Position numbers and translations under genes: made by a program. 64,000 nucleotides of DNA from Paraburkholderia agricolaris (lineage in GTDB: Bacteria > Pseudomonadota > Gammaproteobacteria > Burkholderiales > Burkholderiaceae), in NCBI RefSeq assembly GCF_009455635.1, contig NZ_QPER01000001.1, positions 2,542,001-2,606,000 of the forward strand, given 5' to 3'. Positions 1-9,211 of the stretch are shown piece by piece; position 1 is the stretch's first letter; each line of letters begins with the position of its first letter. Below the pieces are notes generated by a model, which was not told the DNA's origin, did not search any database, and saw nothing but the letters and a program-made list of their open reading frames with translations.

Positions 1-1152
1 ATTCGGAAACAGATCGAGGCCGCCGGCCGCATTGACGCGCGCGCGCAGGAATTCGTTGCGGCGATCGGCCTTCTTCTGGGCGAAATCGGCGCGCAGCGAC
101 AGCACGCGCGGCGCCACCGTCCGCATGCCCGCAAGCAGCAGGACAAACGGGCGAACGAACAGCAAAAAGGTCGCGAAACTGGAGACTGGATTGCCCGGCA
201 GGCCAATGAAGAAGGTTTCGGCCGATGCTGCCGCGTCGGCGTCTTTGTCTGTCTGCTGGGCAGACCGGCGCACAGCGCCGAACGCGAGCGGCTTGCCCGG
301 CTTCATCGCGATCTGCCACATAGACAGGCGCCCTTCCGCCTCGACTGCCGGCTTGACGTGATCCTCCTCGCCTACCGACACGCCGCCGCAGGTGAGGATC
401 AGATCGTGCGCCTGGGCGGCTTCGCGCAGCGTTGTGCGGGTGGCGTCGAGCTTGTCGGGGACGATGCCGTAGTCGGTAACTTCACAACCCAGGTTTTCCA
501 GCAAGCCGCGCAGCGTGAAACGATTCGAGTTGTAGATCGCGCCGGGTTTCAGCGGCTCGCCTGGCATGGTCAGTTCGTCGCCGGTGAAAAATACGGCGAC
601 TTTCACACGGCGGCGCACCTGCAACTCAGCGCAGCCGACTGAGGCGGCGAGTCCCAATGCCTGCGGCGTCAGGCGCGTGCCCGCCGGCAGGATGATCGAA
701 CCGTTGCGGATGTCCGCGCCTTGAGCGGTGATCCATTCGCCGGGTGCCGGGCTGTGGAGCAAAGTGACTTCGTTGCCGTCTGTTTCGGTTTGCTCCTGCA
801 TCACGATGGCGTCGGCGCCGCGCGGCACGGTGGCGCCTGTGAAGATGCGGGCTGCCGTGCCTGGTTTTAATGGCTCAGGCGCGTGGCCGGCTGGAATGCG
901 TTGCGAAATGGGCAAACGGCGGTTGCCATCCGCTGTTGTCAGATCCTCAGTGCGGATCGCGTAGCCGTCCATTGAACTGGTGTTCATTGGCGGGACGTCG
1001 AGCGGCGAAATGACGTCCGCCGAAAGCACGCGGTTGAGCGCTTCCAGCGTGGGGATCGATTCGGTGCCGGTGATTGGGGTCGCTGCGCTGAGCAAGGTCG
1101 CCAACGCTTCGGCAGTGGAAAGCATCGGAGCGCGGGGCGTTGGGGTGGACAT
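1..1152 (-). CDS. moeA: molybdopterin molybdenumtransferase MoeA (3' end outside window)
   Basis: MoeA inserts molybdate into adenylylated molybdopterin in the last step of molybdenum cofactor synthesis in the cytoplasm. About 384 codons are visible from an ATG at 1152 to the window edge, so the C-terminus is missing. Family motifs are in order: the N-terminal PLDVPPMNTSSMDGYA segment, TCGGVSVGEEDH in the MoCF-binding domain, then PGKPLAFG and GLPGNPVSS. The gene lies downstream of thrC on the same strand but is separated from it by 430 bp holding a repeat, so co-transcription is uncertain. The alternative MobA or MogA assignment is unlikely because the full MoeA domain order is present. Confidence 0.95.
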   Translation of the reverse strand, partial: MSTPTPRAPMLSTAEALATLLSAATPITGTESIPTLEALNRVLSADVISPLDVPPMNTSSMDGYAIRTEDLTTADGNRRLPISQRIPAGHAPEPLKPGTAARIFTGATVPRGADAIVMQEQTETDGNEVTLLHSPAPGEWITAQGADIRNGSIILPAGTRLTPQALGLAASVGCAELQVRRRVKVAVFFTGDELTMPGEPLKPGAIYNSNRFTLRGLLENLGCEVTDYGIVPDKLDATRTTLREAAQAHDLILTCGGVSVGEEDHVKPAVEAEGRLSMWQIAMKPGKPLAFGAVRRSAQQTDKDADAAASAETFFIGLPGNPVSSFATFLLFVRPFVLLLAGMRTVAPRVLSLRADFAQKKADRRNEFLRARVNAAGGLDLFPN

Positions 1153-1280
1153 CTTTCTGATCTCGAAGCCGCTGGGTGAAAGGAATATTGTAGCGGTAGG
1201 AGGGGCCGGCGGTGGCGGCCTGGTGTTATGGTGGTTTTTTTGCCTTTCGGCGAGGGTGCTTCTTTTGGCTGGCTTCCTTT

Positions 1281-1510
1281 GGCCTTTCCTTGCTTTGGTA
1301 GTGGTCTATTAGTGTTGCCCCTGTGCGGGGCGGCACCTACTTTTCTTTGCCTGCCGCAAAGAAAAGTAGGCAAAAGAAAGCGGCTCAAACCGCTAATTCT
1401 TAAGCGGGTCCCCCGCGCAGCCACGGTAGTGGTGCATCTGGAATCTGTGTTCTCGCACATTCCGCGTTAGTGACAAGGCAGTCATACCTCCGGCGGCGCT
1501 GCGCGCGCCG
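1281..1510 (+). repeat. extragenic palindromic repeat, copy 1
   Basis: This is an intact copy of a roughly 230-bp repeat that recurs, interrupted, at 43979-45455 and, inverted, at 45914-46143. It contains a 15-bp inverted repeat (arms 1336-1350 and 1356-1370, 5-nt loop), a GC hairpin CCGCT/AGCGG near 1380-1395 and GCGGG/CCCGC just after. It fills most of the 430-bp thrC-moeA intergenic region. A minus-strand reading frame over it (MCENTDSRC...) recurs in the other copies, but most differences between copies change amino acids, so I do not call it a gene. Confidence 0.85.
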
Positions 1511-1582
1511 TGGCGGTACTTCTTGAAGCCGGTTTTCGCTTCGCGTTGAGCGCGACTCCGTCGCGCTCAACGCTCGCTGGTG

Positions 1583-3034
1583 TTACTTGCCGGTGTTTGC
1601 CGCGATGAAGTCTTTTACGCGTTGCGCGTCCGCCGGCAATACCTCGAATCGCTGCGGTAGCGATTCCAGACCCGAAAATGCGGCTGGGCGCTCCGGTTCG
1701 CGCAGCAATGCCTCGCGGATCGTTTCGCCAAACTTGATCGGCTGCGCCGTCTCCAGCACGATCATCGGGATGCCCGCCTGCAAATGCTCGCGCGCTACCT
1801 TCAGGCCGTCTGCCGTGTGCGTGTCGATCATCGTGTCGTAGCGCTCGAAAACGTCGCGGATCGCGTCCACGCGGTCCTCGTGGCTGCTGCGGCCCGATAC
1901 GAATCCAAACTCCTTCACGCGCGCAAAATCGCCGCTCGCCGCCAGGTCGAAACCGCCCTTCTCTTCGACGTCGCGGAACAATTGCAGCACGCGCGCCGGG
2001 TCGCGGCCCAGCAGGTCGAACACGAAACGCTCGAAGTTAGAAGCCTTCGAAATGTCCATGCTCGGGCTGCTCGTGTGGTACGTTTCGGCCGCCTTGCGCA
2101 CACGGTAAATACCCGTGCGGAAGAACTCGTCCAGCACGTCGTTCTCGTTGGTGGCAACCACCAGCTTCTCGATCGGCAAACCCATCATGCGTGCGATGTG
2201 GCCCGCGCACACATTGCCGAAATTGCCCGACGGCACCGTGAACGAAACGCGCTCGTCATTCGACTTCGTCGCGGCAAAGTAGCCCTTGAAGTAGTACACG
2301 ACCTGCGCCACCACACGCGCCCAGTTAATCGAATTGACCGTGCCGATCTTGTACTTCGCCTTGAACGCGTGGTCGTTCGAGACTGCCTTCACGATGTCCT
2401 GAGCGTCGTCGAACACGCCCTCGACCGCGATGTTGAAAATGTTCGGGTCCTGCAGGCTGTACATCTGCGCCGTCTGGAATGCGCTCATCTTCTTGTGCGG
2501 CGAGAGCATGAACACGCTAATGCCCTTCTTTCCGCGCATCGCATACTCCGCCGCGCTGCCGGTGTCGCCCGAGGTCGCGCCCAGAATGTTCAGCGTCTCA
2601 CCGTGCCTGGCCAGCGCGTACTCGAACAGGTTGCCGATCAACTGCATCGCCATGTCCTTGAACGCAAGCGTCGGCCCGTTCGACAGTTCCAGCAGCGACA
2701 GCGGCGCGCCGTTCTCGACGCCCAGCGTCTTCAACGGCGTGATCTGCGCCGCGCTTTCGTCGTCGCGCACGTTGCAGTACGTCTGAGCCGTGTAGGTCTT
2801 GCGCGTCAGTGCGTGCAGGTCTTCGGCGGGAATGTCGTCGCTGAATTTCGACAGGATCTCGAAGGCGAGATCCGCGTACGGCAGCGTGCGCCAGCGCGTC
2901 AGTTCGTCCGCCGTGACGCGCGGATATTCCGCCGGCAGGTACAGGCCGCCATCTTTGGCAAGACCGCCCAGCAGAATCTCGGAAAACGTATGGCGCTCGC
3001 CGGCTCCGGCGCCGCGCGTAGAGAGGTAGTTCAT
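1583..3034 (-). CDS. thrC: threonine synthase
   Basis: This PLP enzyme converts O-phosphohomoserine to threonine, the last step of threonine synthesis. The 483-residue protein begins MNYLSTRGAG, typical of the long gamma/beta-proteobacterial ThrC class. The PLP lysine lies in GPTLAFKDMAMQ near residue 117, and the phosphate-binding GATSGDTGSAA follows near residue 153. It starts 8 bp after the hom stop on the same strand, which gives the classic hom-thrC pair. No frameshift is seen. Confidence 0.97.
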   Translation of the reverse strand: MNYLSTRGAGAGERHTFSEILLGGLAKDGGLYLPAEYPRVTADELTRWRTLPYADLAFEILSKFSDDIPAEDLHALTRKTYTAQTYCNVRDDESAAQITPLKTLGVENGAPLSLLELSNGPTLAFKDMAMQLIGNLFEYALARHGETLNILGATSGDTGSAAEYAMRGKKGISVFMLSPHKKMSAFQTAQMYSLQDPNIFNIAVEGVFDDAQDIVKAVSNDHAFKAKYKIGTVNSINWARVVAQVVYYFKGYFAATKSNDERVSFTVPSGNFGNVCAGHIARMMGLPIEKLVVATNENDVLDEFFRTGIYRVRKAAETYHTSSPSMDISKASNFERFVFDLLGRDPARVLQLFRDVEEKGGFDLAASGDFARVKEFGFVSGRSSHEDRVDAIRDVFERYDTMIDTHTADGLKVAREHLQAGIPMIVLETAQPIKFGETIREALLREPERPAAFSGLESLPQRFEVLPADAQRVKDFIAANTGK

Positions 3035-3042
3035 AGTTCGGC

Positions 3043-4374
3043 CTAGTTCAGCGCTTCCATGCGCAGCTTCGTGACTTGCGAAACAACGGTCTTCAGCGCT
3101 TCGATCGTCCTGATCGCCGCGTTGACGTTCTTTTCAACCGTTTCGTGCGTAATCAGGATGATGTCGGTTTCGCCCTTGCCGTTCGCGTCGACCTGCTCCG
3201 ATTCCTTCTGCAGCAATGCGTCGATCGAGATGCCCCGATCCGCCAGAATGCGCGTGATGTCGGCCAGCACGCCAGTTACGTCAGCCACACGCAGACGCAG
3301 GTAGTAGCCGCTCGTCACGTCGTCGATCGACAGGATCGGCGTGCTCGACAGGCTGTCCGGCTGGAACGCCAGATGCGGCACGCGATGCTCCGGGTCCGCC
3401 GTGTGCAGACGCGTCACGTCGACCAGATCGGCCACCACGGCGGAGGCCGTCGGCTCCGCGCCCGCGCCCTTGCCGTAGTACAGCGTGGAGCCCACCGCGT
3501 CGCCGTGCACGACGACCGCGTTCATCGCGCCTTCCACGTTCGCCAGCAGGCGTTTTTCCGGAATCAGCGTGGGATGCACGCGCAGTTCGATGCCCTTATC
3601 CGTGCGGCGCGAGATGCCGAGCAGCTTGATGCGGTAGCCAAGTTCTTCGGCATATTTGATGTCGATTGCGGCCAGCTTGCTGATGCCTTCGACGTACGCC
3701 TTGTCGAATTGCACCGGCACGCCGAACGCGATCGCGCTCATGATCGTCGCCTTATGGGCGGCGTCCACGCCTTCGATGTCGAAGGTCGGGTCGGCTTCGG
3801 CATAACCCAGTTCCTGTGCGGCTTTCAAGGCGGTCGCGAAGTCGAGCCCGCGGTCGCGCATCTCCGAGAGGATGTAGTTCGTCGTACCGTTGATGATGCC
3901 GGCAATGTACTGGATGCGATTGGCCGTGAGCCCCTCGCGCAGCGCCTTGATGATCGGAATGCCGCCCGCCACCGCCGCCTCGAACGACACCATCACGCCA
4001 TTGGCGCGCGCCGCCTCGAAAATCTCCGTACCGTGCACCGCGAGCAGTGCCTTGTTGGCGGTGACCACATGCTTGCGGTTTTTGATCGCGCGCAGGACGA
4101 GATCGCGTGCCACGCCCGTGCCGCCGATCATTTCCGCGATGATATCGATCGACGGATCGTCAACCACCGCGTTGAAGTCATCAGTCAGCGCCACTGTGCC
4201 GGCTTCGCTGCCGAGCGCCGCGGTCGCTTTGGCGGGATTGCGCACGGCAATGCGCGCAATCTCAATGCCACGGCCCGCGCGGCGTTTGATTTCTTCCTGA
4301 TTGCGGCGCAGTACCGTGAAGGTGCCGCTGCCTACCGTGCCGAAGCCCAGCAGTCCAACTTTGATCGGTTCCAT
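3043..4374 (-). CDS. hom: homoserine dehydrogenase
   Basis: It reduces aspartate semialdehyde to homoserine with NAD(P)H and feeds ThrC and methionine synthesis. I place the start at the ATG beginning MEPIKVGLLGFGTVGSG, which gives 443 residues and puts the dinucleotide-binding GxGxxG at the N-terminus; a longer frame upstream adds 28 unlikely residues. The catalytic region contains EAAVAGGIPIIKALREG and INGTTNYIL. An ACT domain (about 355-435) is expected to give feedback control by threonine. It is a monofunctional enzyme with no aspartokinase fusion. It lies between the aminotransferase and thrC on one strand. Confidence 0.97.
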   Translation of the reverse strand: MEPIKVGLLGFGTVGSGTFTVLRRNQEEIKRRAGRGIEIARIAVRNPAKATAALGSEAGTVALTDDFNAVVDDPSIDIIAEMIGGTGVARDLVLRAIKNRKHVVTANKALLAVHGTEIFEAARANGVMVSFEAAVAGGIPIIKALREGLTANRIQYIAGIINGTTNYILSEMRDRGLDFATALKAAQELGYAEADPTFDIEGVDAAHKATIMSAIAFGVPVQFDKAYVEGISKLAAIDIKYAEELGYRIKLLGISRRTDKGIELRVHPTLIPEKRLLANVEGAMNAVVVHGDAVGSTLYYGKGAGAEPTASAVVADLVDVTRLHTADPEHRVPHLAFQPDSLSSTPILSIDDVTSGYYLRLRVADVTGVLADITRILADRGISIDALLQKESEQVDANGKGETDIILITHETVEKNVNAAIRTIEALKTVVSQVTKLRMEALN

Positions 4375-4459
4375 GCAGCGTGTGTTTTCGAGTAAGTGAT
4401 TAAAAAGAAACTGAGGCAACTGGGGCTGGCAGCAGCGCGCGCCGGGCGCGCCGTCCATC

Positions 4460-5698
4460 TCAAGCTGTGTGGCGTTTGCGATAACCGTCGAGGAAGCGCG
4501 CGATCCGGTTGATCGAATCCGCGAGGTCGTCCACGTTCGGCAGGAACACGACGCGGAAGTGATCCGGCGTCTTCCAGTTGAAACCGGTGCCTTGAACCAG
4601 CAGCACGCGCTCTTCCAGCAGAAGATCGAGGATGAACTGCTGATCGTCCTTGATCGGATAAATCTTCGGATCGAGGCGCGGGAACATGTACAGCGCCGCC
4701 TCCGGCTTCACGCAGCTCACGCCGGGGATGGCCGTCAGCATGTCATACGCGAGTTCGCGCTGTTTGTACAGGCGCCCGCTCGGCACGATCAGGTCGTTGA
4801 TGCTTTGATAGCCGCCGAGCGCGGTCTGGATCGCGTACTGGCCGGGCACGTTCGGACACAGGCGCATCGAGGCCAGAATGCCAAGCCCTTCGAAATAGTC
4901 TTTCGCATCACGGCGGTTCTCGCCGGTCAGGCCCGAAATAAACATCCAGCCGGCGCGATAGCCACACGAACGATAGCTCTTCGAGAGGCTATTGAATGTG
5001 ACAGTGAGCACATCTTCGGAGAGCGCGGCCATCGACGTGTGCTTCTTGCCGTCGTAGACGATCTTGTCGTAGACCTCGTCGGCGAAGATCACGAGGCCGT
5101 GCTGGCGGGCGATCTCGATCAGGCCGAGCAGCAGTTCGTCCGAGTACAGCGCGCCGGTGGGGTTGTTCGGGTTGATGACGACGAGCGCGCGGGTATTCGG
5201 CGTGATTTTCGCGCGGATGTCGTCCAGATCGGGCATCCAGCTGTTCGATTCATCGCAGATGTAGTGCACCGGCGTGCCGCCCGACAGGCTGACCCCGGCG
5301 GTCCACAGCGGGTAGTCCGGCGCGGGCAGCAATACTTCGTCGCCGTCGTTCAGGAGGCCTTGCAGCGCCATCACGATCAGCTCGGAGGCGCCATTGCCGA
5401 TGTAGATGTCGTCCAGCTCGACGCCGTGCACACCCTTTTGCTGGGTGTAATGCATGATCGCCTTGCGCGCGGCGAACACGCCCTTGGAATCCGAGTAGCC
5501 GGACGAGCCGGGCAGATTCAGGATCATGTCCTGGATGATTTCATCCGGCGCGTCGAAGCCGAACGGCGCGAGATTGCCGATGTTCAGCTTGATGATGCGG
5601 TGGCCCTCTTCTTCGAGCCGCTTTGCATGTTCGAGGACAGGCCCGCGAATGTCGTAGCAGACATTCAACAACTTGTTGGATTTGAGAATCGGTTTCAC
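4460..5698 (-). CDS. PLP-dependent aminotransferase, AlaA type
   Basis: This fold-type I aminotransferase of about 412 residues resembles glutamate-pyruvate transaminase AlaA (YfbQ), which makes alanine from pyruvate. Diagnostic pieces are NVCYDIRGPVLEHAKRLEEEG at the N-terminus, INPNNPTGALY, the FADEVYDK stretch and the PLP lysine in FNSLSKSYRSCGYRAGW. I chose the GTG that begins VKPILKSNKL because homologues begin there; a TTG 39 bp upstream would add 13 residues. The gene is 85 bp upstream of hom on the same strand, so it probably shares its transcript. The substrate is inferred from family similarity. Confidence 0.85.
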   Translation of the reverse strand: MKPILKSNKLLNVCYDIRGPVLEHAKRLEEEGHRIIKLNIGNLAPFGFDAPDEIIQDMILNLPGSSGYSDSKGVFAARKAIMHYTQQKGVHGVELDDIYIGNGASELIVMALQGLLNDGDEVLLPAPDYPLWTAGVSLSGGTPVHYICDESNSWMPDLDDIRAKITPNTRALVVINPNNPTGALYSDELLLGLIEIARQHGLVIFADEVYDKIVYDGKKHTSMAALSEDVLTVTFNSLSKSYRSCGYRAGWMFISGLTGENRRDAKDYFEGLGILASMRLCPNVPGQYAIQTALGGYQSINDLIVPSGRLYKQRELAYDMLTAIPGVSCVKPEAALYMFPRLDPKIYPIKDDQQFILDLLLEERVLLVQGTGFNWKTPDHFRVVFLPNVDDLADSINRIARFLDGYRKRHTA

Positions 5699-6221
5699 GG
5701 CGGGCACTTCATCCTGTTGGTGGGCTTGGGCGAACAAGCAGGGATCAAAAAAGACCCAGGCAAGTCCGCCGACACGGGGAATTATGGCGCGGCACGCCCG
5801 CCAGACACGGATCGGACCGCCAGACGCGGATTGGGCCCGCTACCGGACTGAGCCGGCGCATCCGGCGGATTACGCCGGCGCTGCAGCCGAACAGACCCAA
5901 AAACGGGCAAAAAACAGTCGAAAACCAGACAAAAAGCGCGCGGAACCCGGCAGGTAGCCGGTAGGCCTAGCCCGTGCCCTCAGCGCGGCTTATGACAGCA
6001 CATGAGGCGGCACTTGAGCGAGGGGCGCCGCAAGGCGGCTAAAAAGTTATAATTTAGCGGATTTTGGCCGACTTCCGCAATGCACCAACCGCAACGGCAA
6101 GCCTTTTCGGCCGCTTCTGTGCCATTCGCGTGTCGCACTCGCGTCAAACCGCCCTGCTTCCGTTCTGCCCGGTCAGGCCGCCAACACGCATGATGTCTCA
6201 CGACGACTTCGGAAAACGAAT
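5699..6221. other. divergent intergenic region between aminotransferase and Mth938-domain gene
   Basis: No gene is supported in these 523 bp. The minus-strand side holds T-rich runs (about 5885-5940, read in reverse) that may carry the aminotransferase promoter. On the plus strand a TATAAT hexamer lies at 6048-6053 in an AT-rich pocket about 170 bp before the next gene; no good -35 sits 17 bp upstream, so it is only a candidate -10. Confidence 0.4.
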
Positions 6222-6596
6222 TTGAAATTACATCAGGATTCCAGCGGCGCCCTCAACACCGTCACCGGTTACGGCGCCGGCTATGTCGAAATCAATCTGG
6301 TGCGCCACGCCGGCAGCATTCTCCTGCTGCCGGAAGCACCCGTGATCGCCTGGCCCGTCGCCGCTTTCGACCAGCTGAGCGCCGAACACTTCGCCATGCT
6401 GGTGGAGGCCGCGCCCGAGGTGGTCATATTCGGCAGCGGCGAACGGCTGCGCTTCCCGCACCCGCGCCTGACCGCGGCGCTCACCGCCAAACGCATCGGC
6501 GTCGAAACCATGGACTTCAAGGCCGCTTGCCGCACCTACAACATTCTGATGGCCGAGGGCCGCAAGGTTGCGGCCGCGTTGCTGATCGAAGGCTAG
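6222..6596 (+). CDS. Mth938-like domain (DUF498) protein
   Basis: A 124-residue protein of the Mth938/NDUFAF3 superfamily, starting from a TTG in the stretch that gives MKLHQDSSG. Family features are GYGAGYVEINLVRH early, the VVIFGSGERLRFP beta-alpha core and GVETMDFKAACRTYNILMAEGR at the end. The mitochondrial relative NDUFAF3 assists complex I assembly, but the bacterial role is not established, so I assign none. It precedes the arn operon by 233 bp on the same strand; a functional link is not evident. Confidence 0.85.
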   Translation: MKLHQDSSGALNTVTGYGAGYVEINLVRHAGSILLLPEAPVIAWPVAAFDQLSAEHFAMLVEAAPEVVIFGSGERLRFPHPRLTAALTAKRIGVETMDFKAACRTYNILMAEGRKVAAALLIEG

Positions 6597-6829
6597 TGGC
6601 ACCGCGCGAGCGCTGCAAAGCTGGCGCTGAGCTTGCATCGAGCCGCCGTGCAGGCGCAGTTCGCCATGCGCGGCGCCCGTAGCGTGCATGGCCGCCGCAG
6701 CGGCCCCATCTCTCGCCGCATTACGGCCGATAACGTACACTGCGCGCCATTGGCGCCACGCCGGCAATCGTCTTTCTCAAATAACACCGCCTCGCCGCTC
6801 ACGCGGCGTCGCCAAAAAGGTTGAAATCC

Positions 6830-8587
6830 ATGAACGATACGCCGACAAGGCTACCGCTCAATCGCACCACGATCCTGCTACTGGTGCTGGCCCTCGCCCT
6901 GATCTGGTTCGTGCCGCTCGGCTGGCGCCACCTGCTGCCGAGCGACGAAGGCCGCTACGCCGAAATGGCGCGCGAAATGTTCGTCACCGGCGACTGGATC
7001 ACACCGCGCTATAACGGCTACAAGTATTTCGAGAAGCCGCCGCTGCAAACCTGGGCAAACGCGCTCACGTTCGCGTGGTTCGGCATCGGCGAATGGCAGG
7101 CGCGGCTTTACACCGCACTGACGGGCTTCGCCGGCGTGCTGTTGATCGGCTTCACCGGCGCGCGCGTGTTCAACGCGGCAACCGGCATGTTCGCGGCGAT
7201 CGTGCTGGCCACCTCGCCCTACTGGAACCTGATGGGCCATTTCAACACGCTCGACATGGGCCTGTCGTTCTGGATGGAGTTGACGCTCTGCTCGCTGCTG
7301 CTGGCGCAGCGCCCCAACCTGCCTACCGCCAGGGTGCGGGCATGGATGTGGGTGTGCTGGGGGTCGATGGCGCTCGCGGTGCTGTCCAAGGGCCTCGTCG
7401 GCGTGATCCTGCCGGGTGCGGTGCTGGTGCTGTACACGCTGGCCGCACGCGACTGGGCGGTATGGAAGCGTCTACACCTGATCGGCGGCCTGATCGTGTT
7501 CTTCGTGATCGTCACGCCATGGTTCGTGCTGGTGCAGCAACGCAACCCGGAATTCCTGAACTTCTTCTTCATCGTTCAGCAGTTCAAGCGCTATCTGACG
7601 CCTGAACAGAACCGTCCGGGCCCGTTCTATTATTTCGTGCCGGTGCTGCTGGTCGGTTTCCTGCCATGGCTGTCGGTCACTCTGCAAAGTTTTCGCCATG
7701 CATGGCGGCTGCCGCGCCAGCCGAACGGCTTCGCGCCGGTCACGCTGATGCTCGTGTGGGCCGCCTTCATCTTCCTGTTCTTCAGCGCGTCGCACTCCAA
7801 GCTGCTCTCCTACACGTTGCCGATCGCCCCGCCGATCGCCCTGGTCATCGGCATGTACCTGCCGCTCGTCACGCGCGACCAGTTGCGCCGCCATCTGGCT
7901 GGCTATGCGCTGTTTCTCGTGGTAGCCGCGTTTGGCGCGCTGTTCATGTCACGCTTCGGCAGCGCGCGCAACCCGACTGAGTTGTACGTCGAATACCGCG
8001 TGTGGGTACTGGCGGCGCTCGGCGTCGCATTCGTGGTCACGCTGTTCGCGCTGTGGCTAAACCGCCGCAGCCGTGCCGGCACGCTCGGCGCCGTCGCGAG
8101 CTTTGGCGCGGCGTGGCTGCTGCTGGGCACGATTGCCGGCACGGGTCACGAAGTGTTCGGCCGCCTGAGTTCCGGCGCGCCGCTCGCGCCCGCGATCAAG
8201 GCCGAGATCGCCAGATTGCCGGCTGACACGCCGTTCTACTCGGTCGGCGTGCTCGACCACACGCTGCCGTTCTACGTCGACCACACGATGATCATGGTCG
8301 AGCATCCCGATGAACTGGCATTCGGCATATCCGTCGAACCGCAGAAATGGGTGCCGTCGGTCGATGCATGGATCGAGCGCTGGAAGGCCGAGCGCTATGC
8401 GCTCGCGCTGATCCCGCCGTCGACTTACGACCGGCTCCTCAAAGAAGGGCTGCCGATGCAGGTGATCGCGCGCGATTCGCGCCGGGTGGTGGTGGCAAAA
8501 CCTGCACCCGCACCCGCATCCGACGCGGCAGCACAAGGCGCACCGGCGCAGGACACAGCCGCGCCAGTAGAAAAACCACAGCAATGA
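6830..8587 (+). CDS. arnT: 4-amino-4-deoxy-L-arabinose lipid A transferase (ArnT-like, GT83)
   Basis: An inner-membrane glycosyltransferase that moves Ara4N from undecaprenyl phosphate to lipid A on the periplasmic side, lowering the negative charge that cationic peptides bind. The 585-residue protein starts at an ATG preceded by AAGG. It has a first transmembrane helix at about 10-27, then the periplasmic loop LLPSDEGRYAEMAREM with the acidic residues characteristic of GT-C enzymes, and KYFEKPPLQTW, followed by about ten further hydrophobic helices and a soluble C-terminal domain ending in an Ala/Pro-rich tail. It opens the arn operon here, whereas in Enterobacteria arnT follows arnBCAD. Confidence 0.9.
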   Translation: MNDTPTRLPLNRTTILLLVLALALIWFVPLGWRHLLPSDEGRYAEMAREMFVTGDWITPRYNGYKYFEKPPLQTWANALTFAWFGIGEWQARLYTALTGFAGVLLIGFTGARVFNAATGMFAAIVLATSPYWNLMGHFNTLDMGLSFWMELTLCSLLLAQRPNLPTARVRAWMWVCWGSMALAVLSKGLVGVILPGAVLVLYTLAARDWAVWKRLHLIGGLIVFFVIVTPWFVLVQQRNPEFLNFFFIVQQFKRYLTPEQNRPGPFYYFVPVLLVGFLPWLSVTLQSFRHAWRLPRQPNGFAPVTLMLVWAAFIFLFFSASHSKLLSYTLPIAPPIALVIGMYLPLVTRDQLRRHLAGYALFLVVAAFGALFMSRFGSARNPTELYVEYRVWVLAALGVAFVVTLFALWLNRRSRAGTLGAVASFGAAWLLLGTIAGTGHEVFGRLSSGAPLAPAIKAEIARLPADTPFYSVGVLDHTLPFYVDHTMIMVEHPDELAFGISVEPQKWVPSVDAWIERWKAERYALALIPPSTYDRLLKEGLPMQVIARDSRRVVVAKPAPAPASDAAAQGAPAQDTAAPVEKPQQ

Positions 8588-8612
8588 CCCCATCTCAGAG
8601 ACTAACCGTTCG

Positions 8613-8984
8613 ATGAATCCGATTTCGCTCTTTTGTATCCTCGCCGGCGTCACGTTGAACGCCGGCGCGCAGTTGCTGCTCAAAGCCGGAACGAATGCTG
8701 TTGGACACTTCGAATTCACCCGTGCGAACATCCTGCCCATCGCCTTCCGGCTTGCAACCCAGCCGCCGATCATCGGCGGACTGGCCTGCTATGTGATCAG
8801 CGTGGCCGTATGGGTGGTCGGGCTCTCGCGGGTAGACGTTTCGATTGCCTATCCGATGTTGTCGCTCGGATACGTCGTCAACGCGTTCGCGGCGTGGTAT
8901 CTATTCGGCGAAGTGATGTCGGTGCAGAAGCTGGTGGGGATCGGCGTCATCCTGATCGGCGTCGTCGTGCTGGCGCGCAGCTAG
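8613..8984 (+). CDS. small multidrug resistance-type membrane protein, ArnE/ArnF-like flippase subunit
   Basis: A 123-residue protein with four hydrophobic segments and the SMR/EamA signature, including GVTLNAGAQLLLKAGTN near the N-terminus and SRVDVSIAYPMLSLGYVVNAFAAWYLFGE in the second half. In Enterobacteria ArnE and ArnF together move undecaprenyl phosphate-Ara4N across the inner membrane. Only one such gene is present here, so it would act as a homodimer or with a partner elsewhere. It lies 25 bp after arnT, consistent with one transcript. Confidence 0.8.
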   Translation: MNPISLFCILAGVTLNAGAQLLLKAGTNAVGHFEFTRANILPIAFRLATQPPIIGGLACYVISVAVWVVGLSRVDVSIAYPMLSLGYVVNAFAAWYLFGEVMSVQKLVGIGVILIGVVVLARS

Positions 8985-9182
8985 GCTGCAAAGCCTCCGG
9001 TCGCGCTGTGCCGGGCACGATTTATTACCGTTTATTGCCGGCGCCGCTGCAGGCGCTGCGAGAATGCCGGCTGCAAAAGATGTGGCAAGCCGATGTGGTA
9101 AGCCGGGCACCGCCGCCGGCCCGGTAACACTTGAGTCTGGTCGCGGCAACCTGGACGGTTGCGCCCTTTTTTAGTCGTACCC

Positions 9183-9211
9183 TTGGGTTTGCGTGTAGTT
9201 TGTGATCTACT
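9183..9211 (+). promoter_or_regulatory. candidate internal promoter before arnB
   Basis: The arn cluster has a 271-bp gap (8985-9255) between the SMR-like gene and arnB, unusual for an otherwise overlapping operon. TTGGGT at 9183-9188 and TCTACT at 9206-9211 are spaced 17 bp, a weak sigma-70-like match. GC-rich palindromic sequence lies just upstream. This is a candidate only. Confidence 0.25.

Noticed and set aside
1784..3046. 420-codon plus-strand open frame over thrC
   Set aside because: It is the antisense shadow of thrC; His/Arg/Val-rich composition and no motif.
4469..5851. 460-codon plus-strand open frame over the aminotransferase gene
   Set aside because: Antisense shadow produced by high GC3; no domain and no ribosome site.
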